NCBI GenBank assembly: GCA_037367355.1 | Contig: CM074696.1 | Span: 3,162,001-3,226,000, forward strand | Direction of reading: 5' to 3' | Source: Neoscytalidium dimidiatum | Taxonomy: Eukaryota; Ascomycota; Dothideomycetes; Botryosphaeriales; Botryosphaeriaceae | Length of the DNA stretch: 64,000 nucleotides | In this document: positions 44,354-55,437 of the stretch, in pieces | Layout of the letters: every line of letters starts with the position of its first letter | How positions within the stretch are numbered: position 1 is the stretch's first letter | The notes under the pieces: generated by a model | What the model saw: only the letters and a program-made list of their open reading frames with translations | Databases searched by the model: none | What the model was told of the DNA's origin: nothing | Made by a program: the position numbers and the translations under genes

Positions 44354-47300
44354 ATGTAAGTTCTCCTGACCTCGTACCGTCCAGGAGACGCGTGCTAATG
44401 CCCGTCGCGCAGGAGCTCCAACTCCATCAAGGGTGCGTCCCGTCCGCCCAACTCGGCCTACGCCGCTTTCATCACTATACTGACAATGCCGCCCATTAGT
44501 CGTCGCGCGGTTTCGCCCGCAGAACAAGATCGAAATCGCCAGTGGAGGAGAGCCCATCGTTAGCTTTCAATCCGAGGACACATGCAGCATCAAGGTACGC
44601 CACGGCACAGCGCCCCCCCTTGCACCATTTCCGCCCCCCAGCTTGTCGTCTTCGCCACCATGACAGAATAGATGCTTACTCGTGACCACCATCGCAGTCG
44701 TCCGAGGCGTCGGGTGATTTCACCTTCGACCGTGTCTTTGGCATGGACTCGAAGCAGCATGAAATCTTCGACTACTCCATCAGACCGACCGTCGACGATA
44801 TCCTGAACGGCTACAATGGAACCGTCTTTGCCTACGGCCAGACCGGTGCTGGCAAGTCGTTTACCATGATGGGTTCGGACATCGACGACGACCAGAACAA
44901 GGGTATAATACCTCGCATCGTCGAGCAGATCTTTGCGAGCATCTTAGCCAGCCCGGGCAACATTGAGTACACCGTCAGGGTCAGTTACATGGAAATTTAC
45001 ATGGAGAGGATTCGTGATCTTCTGGCCCCCCAGAACGACAACTTGCCGGTGCACGAGGAGAAGAACAGGGGCGTCTACGTCAAAGGCTTGCTGGAGATTT
45101 ACGTTTCTAGCGTGCAAGAGGTCTACGAAGTCATGAGAAGAGGTGGAAACGCCAGAGCTGTCTCGGCAACAAACATGAACCAAGAGTCCTCGCGTTCCCA
45201 TTCGATCTTCGTCATCACCGTCACACAGAAGAACGTCGAGACCGGCTCTGCCAAGAGCGGCCAGCTGTTCTTGGTGGATCTGGCGGGTTCCGAGAAGGTC
45301 GGCAAGACCGGAGCCAGCGGTCAGACGCTCGAGGAGGCCAAGAAGATCAACAAAAGTTTGAGTGCTCTCGGCATGGTCATCAACGCCCTCACCGACGGCA
45401 AATCTACTCACGTTCCCTACCGTGATTCCAAGCTCACTCGTATCCTGCAAGAATCGCTCGGTGGTAACTCCCGGACGACCCTGATCATCAACTGCTCACC
45501 TTCTAGCTATAACGATGTCGAAACTCTCAGTACCCTGCGCTTCGGTATGCGTGCGAAGTCCATCAAGAACAAGGCCAAGGTCAATGCAGAGCTCTCGCCG
45601 GCAGAACTGAAGGCCTTGCTCAAGAAGGCTCAATCTCAGGTCACCACCTTCGAGAACTACATCTCCTCGTTGCACGAGGAAGTCACCCAATGGCGTGCTG
45701 GTCAGCCCGTGCCGGAGGAGAAGTGGGTACCTGCTATTGAGATCCAGCCCAGCAAGAAGGCGCCGGCCGAGAAGCGTGCTGAGACTCCCTCGGCTGTAGA
45801 CCGGGTGGCCAACAGGAGGTCTGAGACCCCATCGAGACCGGACTCTCGTATGGACCTCGAGCGTGCTGGCACGCCCACTGTTCTCGACAAGGATGAGAAG
45901 GAAGAGTTCCTGCGCCGCGAGAACGAGCTGCAGGACCAGCTTGCGGAGAAAGAGTCACAGATCGCCAAAGCCGAGAAGAACCTCGCGGAGGCGAAGGAGG
46001 AGCTATCCTTCCTCAAGGAACACGACACCAAGACGAGCAAGGACAACGAGAAGCTCAACTCTGAGATCAATGAGCTCAAGATGCAGGTTGAAAAGATCAA
46101 CTTCGAGGGCAAGGAGGCTCAGATCACCATGGACGGTCTCAAGGAGGCAAACGCAGAACTCACGGCTGAGCTCGACGACCTCAAGCAACAACTTCTTGAT
46201 GCCAAGATGAGCGCTAAGGAGACTAGCGCCATTCTAGACGAGAAGGAGAAGAAGAAGGCCGAGCGCATGGCCCAGATGATGGCCGGCTTCGACCTCGGCG
46301 GTGAAATTTTCTCTGATAATGAGAGGAATATCCGCAAGGCTATCGAGCAGGTTGACGCTCTTCTTGAGATTAGCGGCAACGGTGAGGTGGTTGCGCCTGA
46401 CTCGCTTCGAGAGCTCAAGCAGAAGCTGCTTGAAACTCAGGGCATCGTCCGTCAGGCCGAGCTCTCCGTCTCGGAGCGCAGTGAGCTCGACGAGGAGCAC
46501 ATGAAGCGCCGTGAGGCTCTGGAGAAGCGCCTTGCCCATGTTCAGCAGGAGTACGAATCCCTGCTCGAGCGCAATCTTAGCGAGGCGGATGTGGCGGAAG
46601 TCAAGCAACGCCTTGCGGACGCCTATGCATCAAGGCAAGACGGCGAGACCGAGCTCATTAACGAGCTTAAGGCGGACCTCGCCCGTAAAGTGGAGGAGAC
46701 CAAGGACCTCAGGGCCAAGGTGGAGGACCTTGAGCATAGGCTCAAGAGCGGCGCCGCGGTGAACGGTGCCAATGGCGTCGCGGCCGTCAACGGAAAGACG
46801 GTTCAGCAGCAGATTGCTGAGTTTGACGCCATGAAAAAGAGCCTCATGCGGGATCTGCAGAACCGTTGCGAGCGGGTATATCATCTCAGTTGCATAACAG
46901 TCAATGCTTTATAGCTAATAGTTAAATTTCCGGGTAGGTCGTCGAACTCGAAATCTCGCTCGACGAGACACGCGAGCAGTACAACAACGTTTTGCGGACG
47001 TCCAACAACCGGGCGCAGCAGAAGAAGATGGCGTTCCTGGAGCGCAACCTCGAGCAGCTGACGGTCGTGCAGCGCCAGCTGGTGGAGCAGAACAGCAGCC
47101 TCAAGAAGGAGGTAGCGATCGCGGAGCGCAAGTTGATCGCGCGCAACGAGCGCATCCAAAGCCTCGAGAACCTGCTGCAGGACTCGCAGGAGAAGCTCAC
47201 GGCGGCGAACCACAGGCACGTTTCGACCCCGATGTTTTTTCCTCATCTGCACTCTTCTCCCCTTCTATCCCCACTTTTTTTCCACGCGGATCAATCTATC

Positions 47301-47783
47301 TCCTACAAGACATATATTTCTCGCACCGCAAACAACCCCATTTCATCTCACTCCCCATCCTTACCTTCCAGTCATCTCGCCTCCCCATCACTGCCGCCGC
47401 CGTTGTTTCCCTTTAACCCTCCACCAACTTCCTCACCGTCTTCTCCCCTCCACAACCCCCGTCTCTCGTATCACTCGAATTACAGCAGTAACTATGTAGA
47501 CGAGGACCCACTTGACTAACACTATAGCCCCTGTCTGGGGCGCATGCTTAACAGGTTCGAAGCTCAGCTCACGGCCGTCAAGGAGCGGCTCGAGGCGGCG
47601 AAAGTCGGCTCGACCCGAGGATTGGGCAGCCCTCTCTCCGGGGGCGCCAGCTTACCTTTCGGCTCTCGCATCGCCAAGCCCCTGCGCGGCGGCGGCGCTG
47701 CCGCAGAGGCCGGCCCCATCGCTTCAATTGCGAGTCCTGAGCAGCCGAAGCGCAGCTCGTGGTTCTTTAACCAGCGCACCTAA
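44354..47783 (+). CDS. Kinesin-1 heavy chain (conventional kinesin)
   Basis: Proposed exons are 44354-44355, 44413-44432, 44500-44594, 44698-46875, 46938-47215 and 47555-47783, giving 933 aa; Neurospora kinesin is about the same size. The motor begins MSSNSIK-VVARFRPQNKIE. The P-loop GQTGAGKS is at residues 86-93, switch I is NMNQESSRSH, switch II LVDLAGSEKVGKTGA, and the neck starts near AKSIKNKAKVNAELSP. Long coiled-coil stalk segments follow, with hinge-like Pro/Ser breaks around 340-400. The tail motif QLTAVKERLEAAK and end GSRIAKPLRGGG ... KRSSWFF match fungal kinesin-1. It moves cargo toward microtubule plus ends and is needed for polarised hyphal growth. The start codon is split AT|G by intron 1, and the last intron appears to use a GC donor. 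No light-chain gene is seen, as expected in fungi. Confidence 0.93.
44356..44412 (+). other. Intron splitting the kinesin start codon
   Basis: The sequence reads ...CAACCAT|GTAAGT ... CGCGCAG|GAGCTCC. Splicing creates ATG AGC TCC; without it, translation would meet a stop at once (ATG TAA). Confidence 0.8.
47216..47554 (+). other. Last kinesin intron: 339 nt, GC-AG type
   Basis: The protein junction requires CAC AG|G TTC GAA. The only donor in phase is AG|GCACGT, a GC donor. The intron is C/T-rich and much longer than its neighbours. A stronger-looking acceptor, CTAAC followed by ACTATAG|CCC at 47527, is also in frame and would add nine residues. Confidence 0.65.
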
Positions 47784-48363
47784 TTCGGCTGCCACCTTTG
47801 CCATATCGGCGTCGACGTCTTCTTGCTCGACGCCGACCACGGCGGCTGGTAGTGCGGGTGGTGGGAGGAAACGACTCTCTTGGTGGGACGACTATGAGGA
47901 TCGGAGAAGAGGGGGCGCGTATACGCCACTGACTTCTGCTGACACTTCGATACCATCTTCTCCCGGCGGTTTTGACGGAAACGATTGCTACAACTCGGAT
48001 GAATGGGAGGACACGGGCATGGACGATGCTGATGAAGGTGACGATTCAATCAGGAAATCAAGTGGGTTTGAGGAAATGGCGATTGTAGAGGACGGTATTG
48101 CTGTTCGGGATCTTTTCTTTCCTTCTCCTCGATCTTCTTTTCATGATGATGACAGTAGCGGAAGGAGGAGGTCGAGCAGCATAGCCTACGGGCACAGACG
48201 TTCCAGCTCGGCGGGAAGCAGGAGACTACTGCTGCTGCAGCTGGAGCGGCGTCGAGAGGGGGTAGTGGTAGGTAGGAGGATACGGTTGGCACTGGTTGGA
48301 GGTGGATTGGGGCTTTTCATGCTCATGTGCGTTATCTACGCGCTGAGCTGGATCGCGGGTTGA
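47784..48363 (+). CDS. Unexplained ORF after kinesin stop, C-terminal membrane helix
   Basis: Downstream of the kinesin stop one frame stays open for 193 codons to a TGA at 48363. The same frame is also open back through the last kinesin exon to 47512. The product does not look random: it has GGGRKRLSWWDDYEDRRRGG, an acidic region with GMDDADEGDDSIRKSSGFEE, Ser/Arg clusters (RRRSSSIAYGHRRSSS), and a basic stretch before a hydrophobic helix LALVGGGLGLFMLMCVIYAL at the very end. That order fits a tail-anchored membrane protein. There is no usable ATG before about 48017. It needs an upstream exon, an alternative kinesin splice, or it is a chance-open 3' UTR. The function is unknown. Confidence 0.4.
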
Positions 48364-50778
48364 ATGTCATATCTTCTTTCCATCACACATTCAACGCTCC
48401 TTTTCTCCAACTTCTACACCAACAATCACGCAGCCAACCGGAATGGAAACCCTTTTGTTTAGCATTACACAGGCGTCATTCAACTACGCGGATGGGAAGA
48501 GAAGAGAGACGAAGAAAGGGCGGCTCTTGTTATTAGACCTTTTCCCACTTTTATATCCCTCATCGTCTTGTTGCTCTGTGTCGGATTTCAGTCCTCATCA
48601 CTTGCCTGTTAAACCTTCTCGCATGCCCACCCCTGTTTATCTTATTTGATTTATATCCCACAAAACGAGAAATATTCAAGAATATTCACAACTTTCTACC
48701 GCTCCTGTACGACCTTCGTACCACCACTACCTACCTCCCCACTTACACACTATCCTCTCAATGTTTTGTTATCTGTATCATGTAGATGAGATGATCCACG
48801 TCCCCATTTCCTTTTCTTCTTCTGCTCGGCTTGTTGATTGATCGTGCGTGCTCATATGCTCTACGTTCACGTCCAGCTGATATTGGGTTGATTTATTAAT
48901 TGCTGGGAAGAGTGTGGTCGCATATCTTGCGTTCCGCAGTGTTTCGGCACACCTAATCTCTACATTTCTTCTTGGAGGCGTGTTTTGCTCGTTAATCACG
49001 CGTAAGTTACTTTACCTTGGTGTAAATTTCTTTTTTTTTCCCCCTCTGATCGCTAAATTTCAGAGAGGAAGATGTGTCGGGAATTGTTTCAGATGGTGGG
49101 CTTCTTCCGAGTTTTTGTGGCGTGTAGGTCGGTCGAGTACTGAGAGGCTAGAGTAATAGTGGTGATTCCCACAACAAAGTGAGTTGGGCGTGTTCAGACT
49201 GGCTTTTTACCCTTGTGTCAAGCGAGCTCATGGCGATGTAGAATGAATGCGATCTTGATCTAGTTGCCAGAGACTTTCTTGATCGAGCGCCGTTTGGGGA
49301 GGTCACGTGCGTAGTGAACATTACAGCGACGCAAAGCGAGGATTGCTGTTGACTTCACATCCCATATGGAATTAGGAACTGATCTATGGTGCTAGCCAAG
49401 ATGCGTGACAGATGCGTGCCGCAAGCACTGCACATGTTAATTGTCACGAACCCGTTTCTTGTGCCTGCCTGATACCTCGTAAATTCATGCCATGAGCATG
49501 GATCACTCTTGATACACTGTGCAATACTTCGTTTTCGGGTATAAAAAAAGACCTAATTTACTTCCAGGCAAAGAAGGATATCAACAAGGACGTGGACTAA
49601 AACCCCACCCACTTCGGGGCCTTCTGATTGTCGAGCCGTAACGCCCCAGCTTTCGAGTATTCACGCAGAGGTCTGAAGTAGCAGAGGACCGATAATGGTG
49701 GTCGTCAACGTACGCGACCGGTTTCGCGGATTTTCATCCCGACTTGAGGTGATGCGAACAGCAACCTTGCTTGAACATCGCGAGCGATATTAATAGAGTG
49801 ATACGGTTATAAGTCCCTTCAAGCATCTCGCTGTTGTTGCGGCCACCTAAGAGCATCGGATTTAGAGATTTAGAGAAGAACCCTAGTTGAAGCAGGAAAT
49901 CATAGATCACAGAAGTGGAGGACTCCTCTGATAGTTAGCTGTACGAGCGTGCATGTTGAGCCTGGAAGACTCATCTCACTCTAATGCCTGCTACTCGGAA
50001 CCATATTATTAACAAATGTAGGATAGTCTGTATGCTTTCTTCGGCTCTCTATCACTGGAAAGCTTTGCAAGGGAATTTGAGCGGGAACGTTTCATAGTGT
50101 AACAGAGCAGACTATTGGGGCAACACTTCAAGCTCATTGGACGCGTAAGTACCACCAAGTCACGTGCAATAATGAGCGGCGAAGTTTGCCTGCCAGGGTA
50201 GAAAGAGCTGTGAATCCGTGCATGCATCAGGGTAAATTATTAGTCAGGACGGGCTGAAATGGCATATGATATGGCCCTTTTCCTGATATGACGGACTCGA
50301 TAAAGCCGCCTTCTCACCTGCTCCTAGAATGGTATTTGTCACTCAATCGACATCTAGGCTACGGTCGAATCCCGAACTCTGGGGTGATTTATCTTGAAGG
50401 TGTTACAGTTTTAAGATCATTCTACCTATATTCCCTAAAGCTACTGGAAGCATGTGATGGCCATTCAACCCTGATTAACATCTGCGTTAAGTTCATATAT
50501 ACGTACATACATCAAAACTGACATATTCCGCTTCCCCCCCCGTTTATGGTATCATCTCGATCTGGACTCAAACCGAGAAAAGCAAAAAAACACATTACCT
50601 TTTACATGCCGACGAAAAGGATCGTTCGTAAACTCCATCATATGCGCATCCAAAACCGCCACCCAAAGTTGACATATCAACCATGAAAGACGCCACCGCG
50701 AAATGCTCGTCAAAACGCACTTGCAAAGCCAACAAAGGAAACGCCGCAATGAGCCATATGTATCCCTGCACTCACATT
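48364..50778. other. AT-rich spacer, no supported gene
   Basis: These 2.4 kb lie between the kinesin locus and the convergent surface-protein gene. They are AT-richer than the flanks, with only short ORFs. No tRNA or other RNA gene was recognised by eye. Confidence 0.45.
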
Positions 50779-53700
50779 TTACAATAGATTCCTCCCCACA
50801 TCTTCCCCGACCCTCCTCCTCACGCCGCCGTCCCTCTCATCTGGGCTCTCATCCCCATCCGTACTCGGCGTTACCGCGCCGTTCCTGACGCTCAACACGC
50901 GCCTCGGCGCCTGTAAGAATCCTTGCCCCTCATCGCCCGAGTCCTCCTCGTCCAGCGCGTTCATCTGATGCATGATCTGATGCAAGCTCTGCGGATCCTG
51001 CTGTTGTTGGTACCGCAGCGGCGGCACCGGTGGCATCTCCTCCTCGGGGATCGTCGTGTAGAGATTGTTGCTGCTGTAGATACTACCGGCGCTGCCGCGT
51101 CGCATTGCATTGCCGTGGCTGTCGCGGCTATACACGCTGAGCGAGGGCGCGCTGAAGGACGATGTGCCGTTGCTATTAGGGCTCGGGTGGCTGTGAGAGC
51201 GTGGCGGTGGGTTGTACGACGTGTTTTGGTGGAAGAAAGGCCGGTTGCCGCTGGGTACACCGCTGCTGTAGAAGCTACTGCTGCCGACAGAACCGCCGCC
51301 GAATGGGCCATTGCCGAACGGGCCGCTGGGATAATTACTAACGCCGTTGTTGTGGTTGCTGTATACGGAAGAGGCGGACCCGTTGCTGCTGTTGTTGAGC
51401 GTGTGATACGTGTTCTGCTGCGCCTGTGGCCAGTTTGGCGGTGGATAAGAGGGGGACGGGCGGTGGAAGGATGGGTACGTGGGAGAGGCGGCGCGGGCGG
51501 CGTGCGCGTGCTGGGCCTGTTCGCGGCGATTTTGCTCGATGTGCTGGGAGGTGAGGATTGGGCCGGAAGGTGGGAAATTGGAAGAGGTGGGCGGATAAAT
51601 GGGATGGTAGGCCGGCGTGTAGGTGTTTGCAAGAGCGACCGCAGGAGGAGAGTGAGGGCCTGGAGGAGGAGAGGATGTCGGTGAGGGCTGCCACCATTGT
51701 TGCTGTGTATGTTGAGCCGGGGGGTCGTCCTGGCGCTGCTGGCCTCTGGATGCGGCTACTGCAGCGGCACCGGCGAGGGCTGCCCCACCGATTCCGATTG
51801 CAGTTGCGGCTCCAGCGCCAGAAGAACTTGACTCTCCTCCGCTGCGGTTGATAAGTGGAATTCTTTGCTCTTGTCTCTCCTTTGCTTGTAGAAGGAATGC
51901 GCGCGCGAGCTCTCGCCTCTGTCGCGTCTCTTCGACCTGCTGCTCGTGTAGTCGTTCTCCAGAATCCCTATCGATCTCATCCCACAACCCATCTCCATTT
52001 CTCCCGAACTGCTGTCCTTGCACTGCCTCCTCTCCTCTCTCCACGCTCCTGTCTCTCGAAGGTGCTTCTGACGACGGCGCTGTCCCCCCTGCTACCAAAA
52101 ATGGCCTTGTCTCATCTCCAGCCCCTTCGTCCGATCTCGATGGCGCAGGCGCAAGGGTATTGCCATCTCCATTGCCACGTGTCGGCGTACCCTGGCCACT
52201 CCTTCCAGCCAGCAGCGCAGCATTAGACGAGCCTGAACCCGAGCCGTTCGAACCATTGGCTCCAGAAGCTCCCATAACCGGTGGCCTGCCAGCTGGCCCT
52301 ACAAGCGAAACAGCGGAGCCATTGCTGCTCGACGAGTGGGGGGAGGTGGAACGCCCGCCGCCGCGCAACGTGGCGCCTAGCGCGCCCAGGGTTGCGCCGG
52401 TCCAGGTTGCGGCGTTGCCTGTGCCAGGACTTCCCGCACCACCACGAACACCGCCCGATACTCCTGCAGACTGAGCACCTCCTGCGCCTCCGACTCCTCC
52501 CACGCCGAAAGGCCCGACTGGACCGCCTCCTGGACTCGAGTTGACCCCTCCGAGGGCGCTGCGCGATCCTTGGCCAGATCCGGGAACTGGCGGATCGTAG
52601 AGATAGGCAATCTCCGGGTATACTGGCTGCGTTGCGGCGCGTGGGTGTTTACGCTGGTAGCGGCGGAAGAGAATGATGCCGGCAATGACGAAGAGCACCA
52701 CTGCAGCTGAAGTGGAGGCAGCTATTGCGGCAATCTGGTTCGAGGAAAGGCTGTCGTTTGAGGCAGCTGGAGCGGCGGTTGATGACGAGGATGCAGATGC
52801 GGATGTGGTTGCAGGTGAAGATGCTGAAGACGAGGACGTGGGCGAAGAAGAGCTAGAGGATGCTGTGGAAAACGAAAGCGATGACGAAGATGTGGAGGAT
52901 GGCCTGGAGGATGAGGATCTGGAGACTGATGGAGATGAATTCGAGGAGGTGGTTGAGGTGGAGAGTATAGAGAAAGAAGAGGAGCCAAGTGAAGCCGTTT
53001 GACCGCTGGCGGTGGAGAGCGAAGGTGTTGACACTCCGCTGGGCCATTGTGTGACTGGCACTGCTATCGTTCGTGTCGGAGTCGCTCCACCCGGAAGCGT
53101 GCCGCTGACGATGGGTTGCAATCCATTGTCAACGCAGCCGTAGAGAGCGGGGTTGTAGCACGAGCCGCCGCAAGCTTCGAGGCGACCTCCATCCTGGACT
53201 GGGCAGAGGGTTGAGTCGTCGAAACAGGTGTATTCTGATGGCCTGAAGGGGTTGCCGCCACAGGTAAATATCGAGTTGCTGTCCGGAGAGAAGCTTCCGG
53301 AAGAGGATATAGGGAGGTTGGTATTATCGGGCATTGATGCAGTTAGAGTCGGGACGGAAGGGTTGGGTGGACCAGATGGAGATGCGCCAGATGGAAAAGC
53401 AGCTGGAAACGACGGCGCAGACGTCGAATCGGTATAGAACGAAAGTGCCATGCTAGGGAATATTACGAGAGTTGTGGTAGCAGCGAACGTAAGATTAGAA
53501 GAAGTGGAAGATGCAGAGATATTCTTTGGGGGCGTTGCTACCCCATAGCCGGGGCGGGTGGGAGAAAATGATGATGCATGTGGAGGAAAGGAAAAGGTGG
53601 TGGGCGCGATCAAGCTCGTCGAAAGGTCGGATCCATCCGCACTCGAGGCCTCGGCAGCGCTCTTTACAACGCTCGCGGAGGCGAAACGTGAAGGTGAAGG

Positions 53701-54598
53701 TGTGGCGGTGCTGGCTATAGACAGGGGGGCCGGTGTCTGTGGTGGCGACTGCTTAAGCGAGGGAGCGGGTGGAAGAAAAGTTGGGACAGAAGAAGACGAC
53801 GTAGCGATGATAGAGGAATTTACAGAAGGAAACAACGAATTCAGCACGGAGGGCGTGAAGCTAGGGCCCCCGGGTGTTACAGGAGAAATGGTCGGGGCTG
53901 AATGACGGGCGGAAGACGCGGGTGGGGGCTGGTTCGGGAGAGTATAATGTAGTGGTGTCGCAGCAGAGGCCGGGCGCGAGAGTCCGCTCTGAAGTGTTAT
54001 AGAGGGATCTGCAGGTATTATGCTTAACGCAGGAGACACGGAAGCCGCAGCAGGTCCCTCTTCTTGCGCGGCCGTTTCTGTTAATATCTCGGGGCTCTGA
54101 TTCGTCGAGGATGACGGCGTGGCTGACTCAGACTGGGAGGCTGGTGGCAAAGCGGTTGCGATTGGCTGGGATATGGTGGAGAGCGGCCACGGCGCCGTGT
54201 CGGTGTCGCCACTGCCTGAGGAGCAGACCGCAGTCGCTGTCACGCTGTCCACCGCCTGGCCGTGCTGGCTTCCCCCGATCCAGGAATCCGTGGGTGCATC
54301 GCTCGGCGACAGCCACCGGCTCGTCGAGACCCGTGTCGACTGATGCGCGCTCGTATACTCGCCAACCTCACTCGTCCACCACGCCACGGAACCTCGAGAG
54401 CCCGATGCAGCCGCCTCCTGCGAGGAAAAGGGTCCTGTCCACGTCGAGGAATTCGCGAGCGGCGTGTCTGGATATCGTCAGCGATCTGCAGGGCCCGGCG
54501 AGATGCAGGGTAAACTCACTCCGCCACGACGAAGCTTCCGTAAGTGGTTTCAGGAAGAACGATGCCGAGAGCACGCGCAAACAAAACCTGGTCCACAT
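50779..54598 (-). CDS. Ser/Thr-rich surface protein with Cys-rich wall-binding module and one TM
   Basis: Exons are 54520-54598 and 50779-54467, giving 1255 aa; the 52-nt intron (GTGAGT ... CTGACGATATCCAG) supplies an in-phase first exon encoding MWTRFCLRVLSASFFL, a plausible signal peptide. The outer part is Ser/Thr/Pro-rich and probably heavily O-glycosylated. At about residues 425-480 is a Cys module: CGGNPFRPSEYTCFDD, LCPVQDGG, EACGGSCYNPALYGC. This resembles the CGGxxYxPxxYxC modules (CBM52-like) found in fungal beta-1,3-glucanases and wall proteins. A Ser-only stretch leads to a single TM helix (IAAIAASTSAAVVLFVIAGI, ~603-625) followed by basic RRYQRKH. The ~620-residue cytosolic tail is Gly/Ser/Asn-rich with poly-Gln. 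The layout suggests a wall-integrity sensor or polarity protein, but that role is inferred. Confidence 0.8.
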
Positions 54599-55437
54599 CT
54601 CATCTCTATTTCGCACTGGCTGTACAGCAAGGAAAAGGGTGAAACGAACGGGAAACAGATAGACGAAACTGGGGAGGAAAGAGATGAAACGGACAGAGAA
54701 CGGCGGCAGCAGCTGAGATAGGCCTTGCTCCAGGCCATTGCCGCTATGTGCAACATATACCAACACTCCATTTGCCAGTCTGGACTGTACTCGAGCACGG
54801 TGTTGGTTGTGTACCTTTTTTCGGCGGGGCGGAGCTGACGGTCGCGGGCCTGGGGATTCCATGGTCACACCCGCTGCGGCACAGCGGCCGCTTGTATCAC
54901 CTCGGTTAGGCCTGGCACCAAGAATAGATTCGACAGGTTTGCCTAATGCGAATAAAGCCTAACCGTCACCCAAAAAAGCTTCAGGTCCCTCCAGTCGACC
55001 CTCTGCCATTCGTGCGATACGTCGGCCGCTGTCGGGACACCTTGTTGCACAACAAATTCGCCAAGCCACGTGCAGGGGAGCCATACCTTCTTCGCCCGTC
55101 CTTGTCTTGGGTGCCTGGTGTTTGCCTAGTGTTGGATGAGCTTGTTAACACCAGATCAGACATCTGGCCTCGCTGCAAGGGACTTTTGAGCTTTATCCAT
55201 ATGCAATTATCCTGCCGGTCGCGTCATGCACCCATCCGCACCCAAGTCCCAAGATTGTTTAGAGCCCCGAACTACCTCCAAGTGCAAATGCTGTTGATCC
55301 GCGCGGCGCAGCCTCGTAGCGCCCATGGCCAACACTCGTGCGCTTTTGCGGAATCGAGATCCACGATGAGCACCGGGCTTGTTTCCCTTGACGTCTACTT
55401 GTTCTGGAACGCCCGCCATCCGTACCCATCGCGAGTC
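54599..55437. other. Spacer upstream of the surface-protein gene
   Basis: Promoter of the surface-protein gene (minus strand) and 3' flank of the SDR gene (minus strand). The plus-strand ORF at 54946-55488 shows no family feature. Confidence 0.4.

Noticed and set aside
50360..50385. Another T-arm-like string (GGTCGAATCCCGA)
   Set aside because: No complete cloverleaf around it.
50923..51684. 253-codon plus-strand ORF opposite the surface protein
   Set aside because: Shadow of the Gly/Ser/Asn-rich tail of the minus-strand gene.
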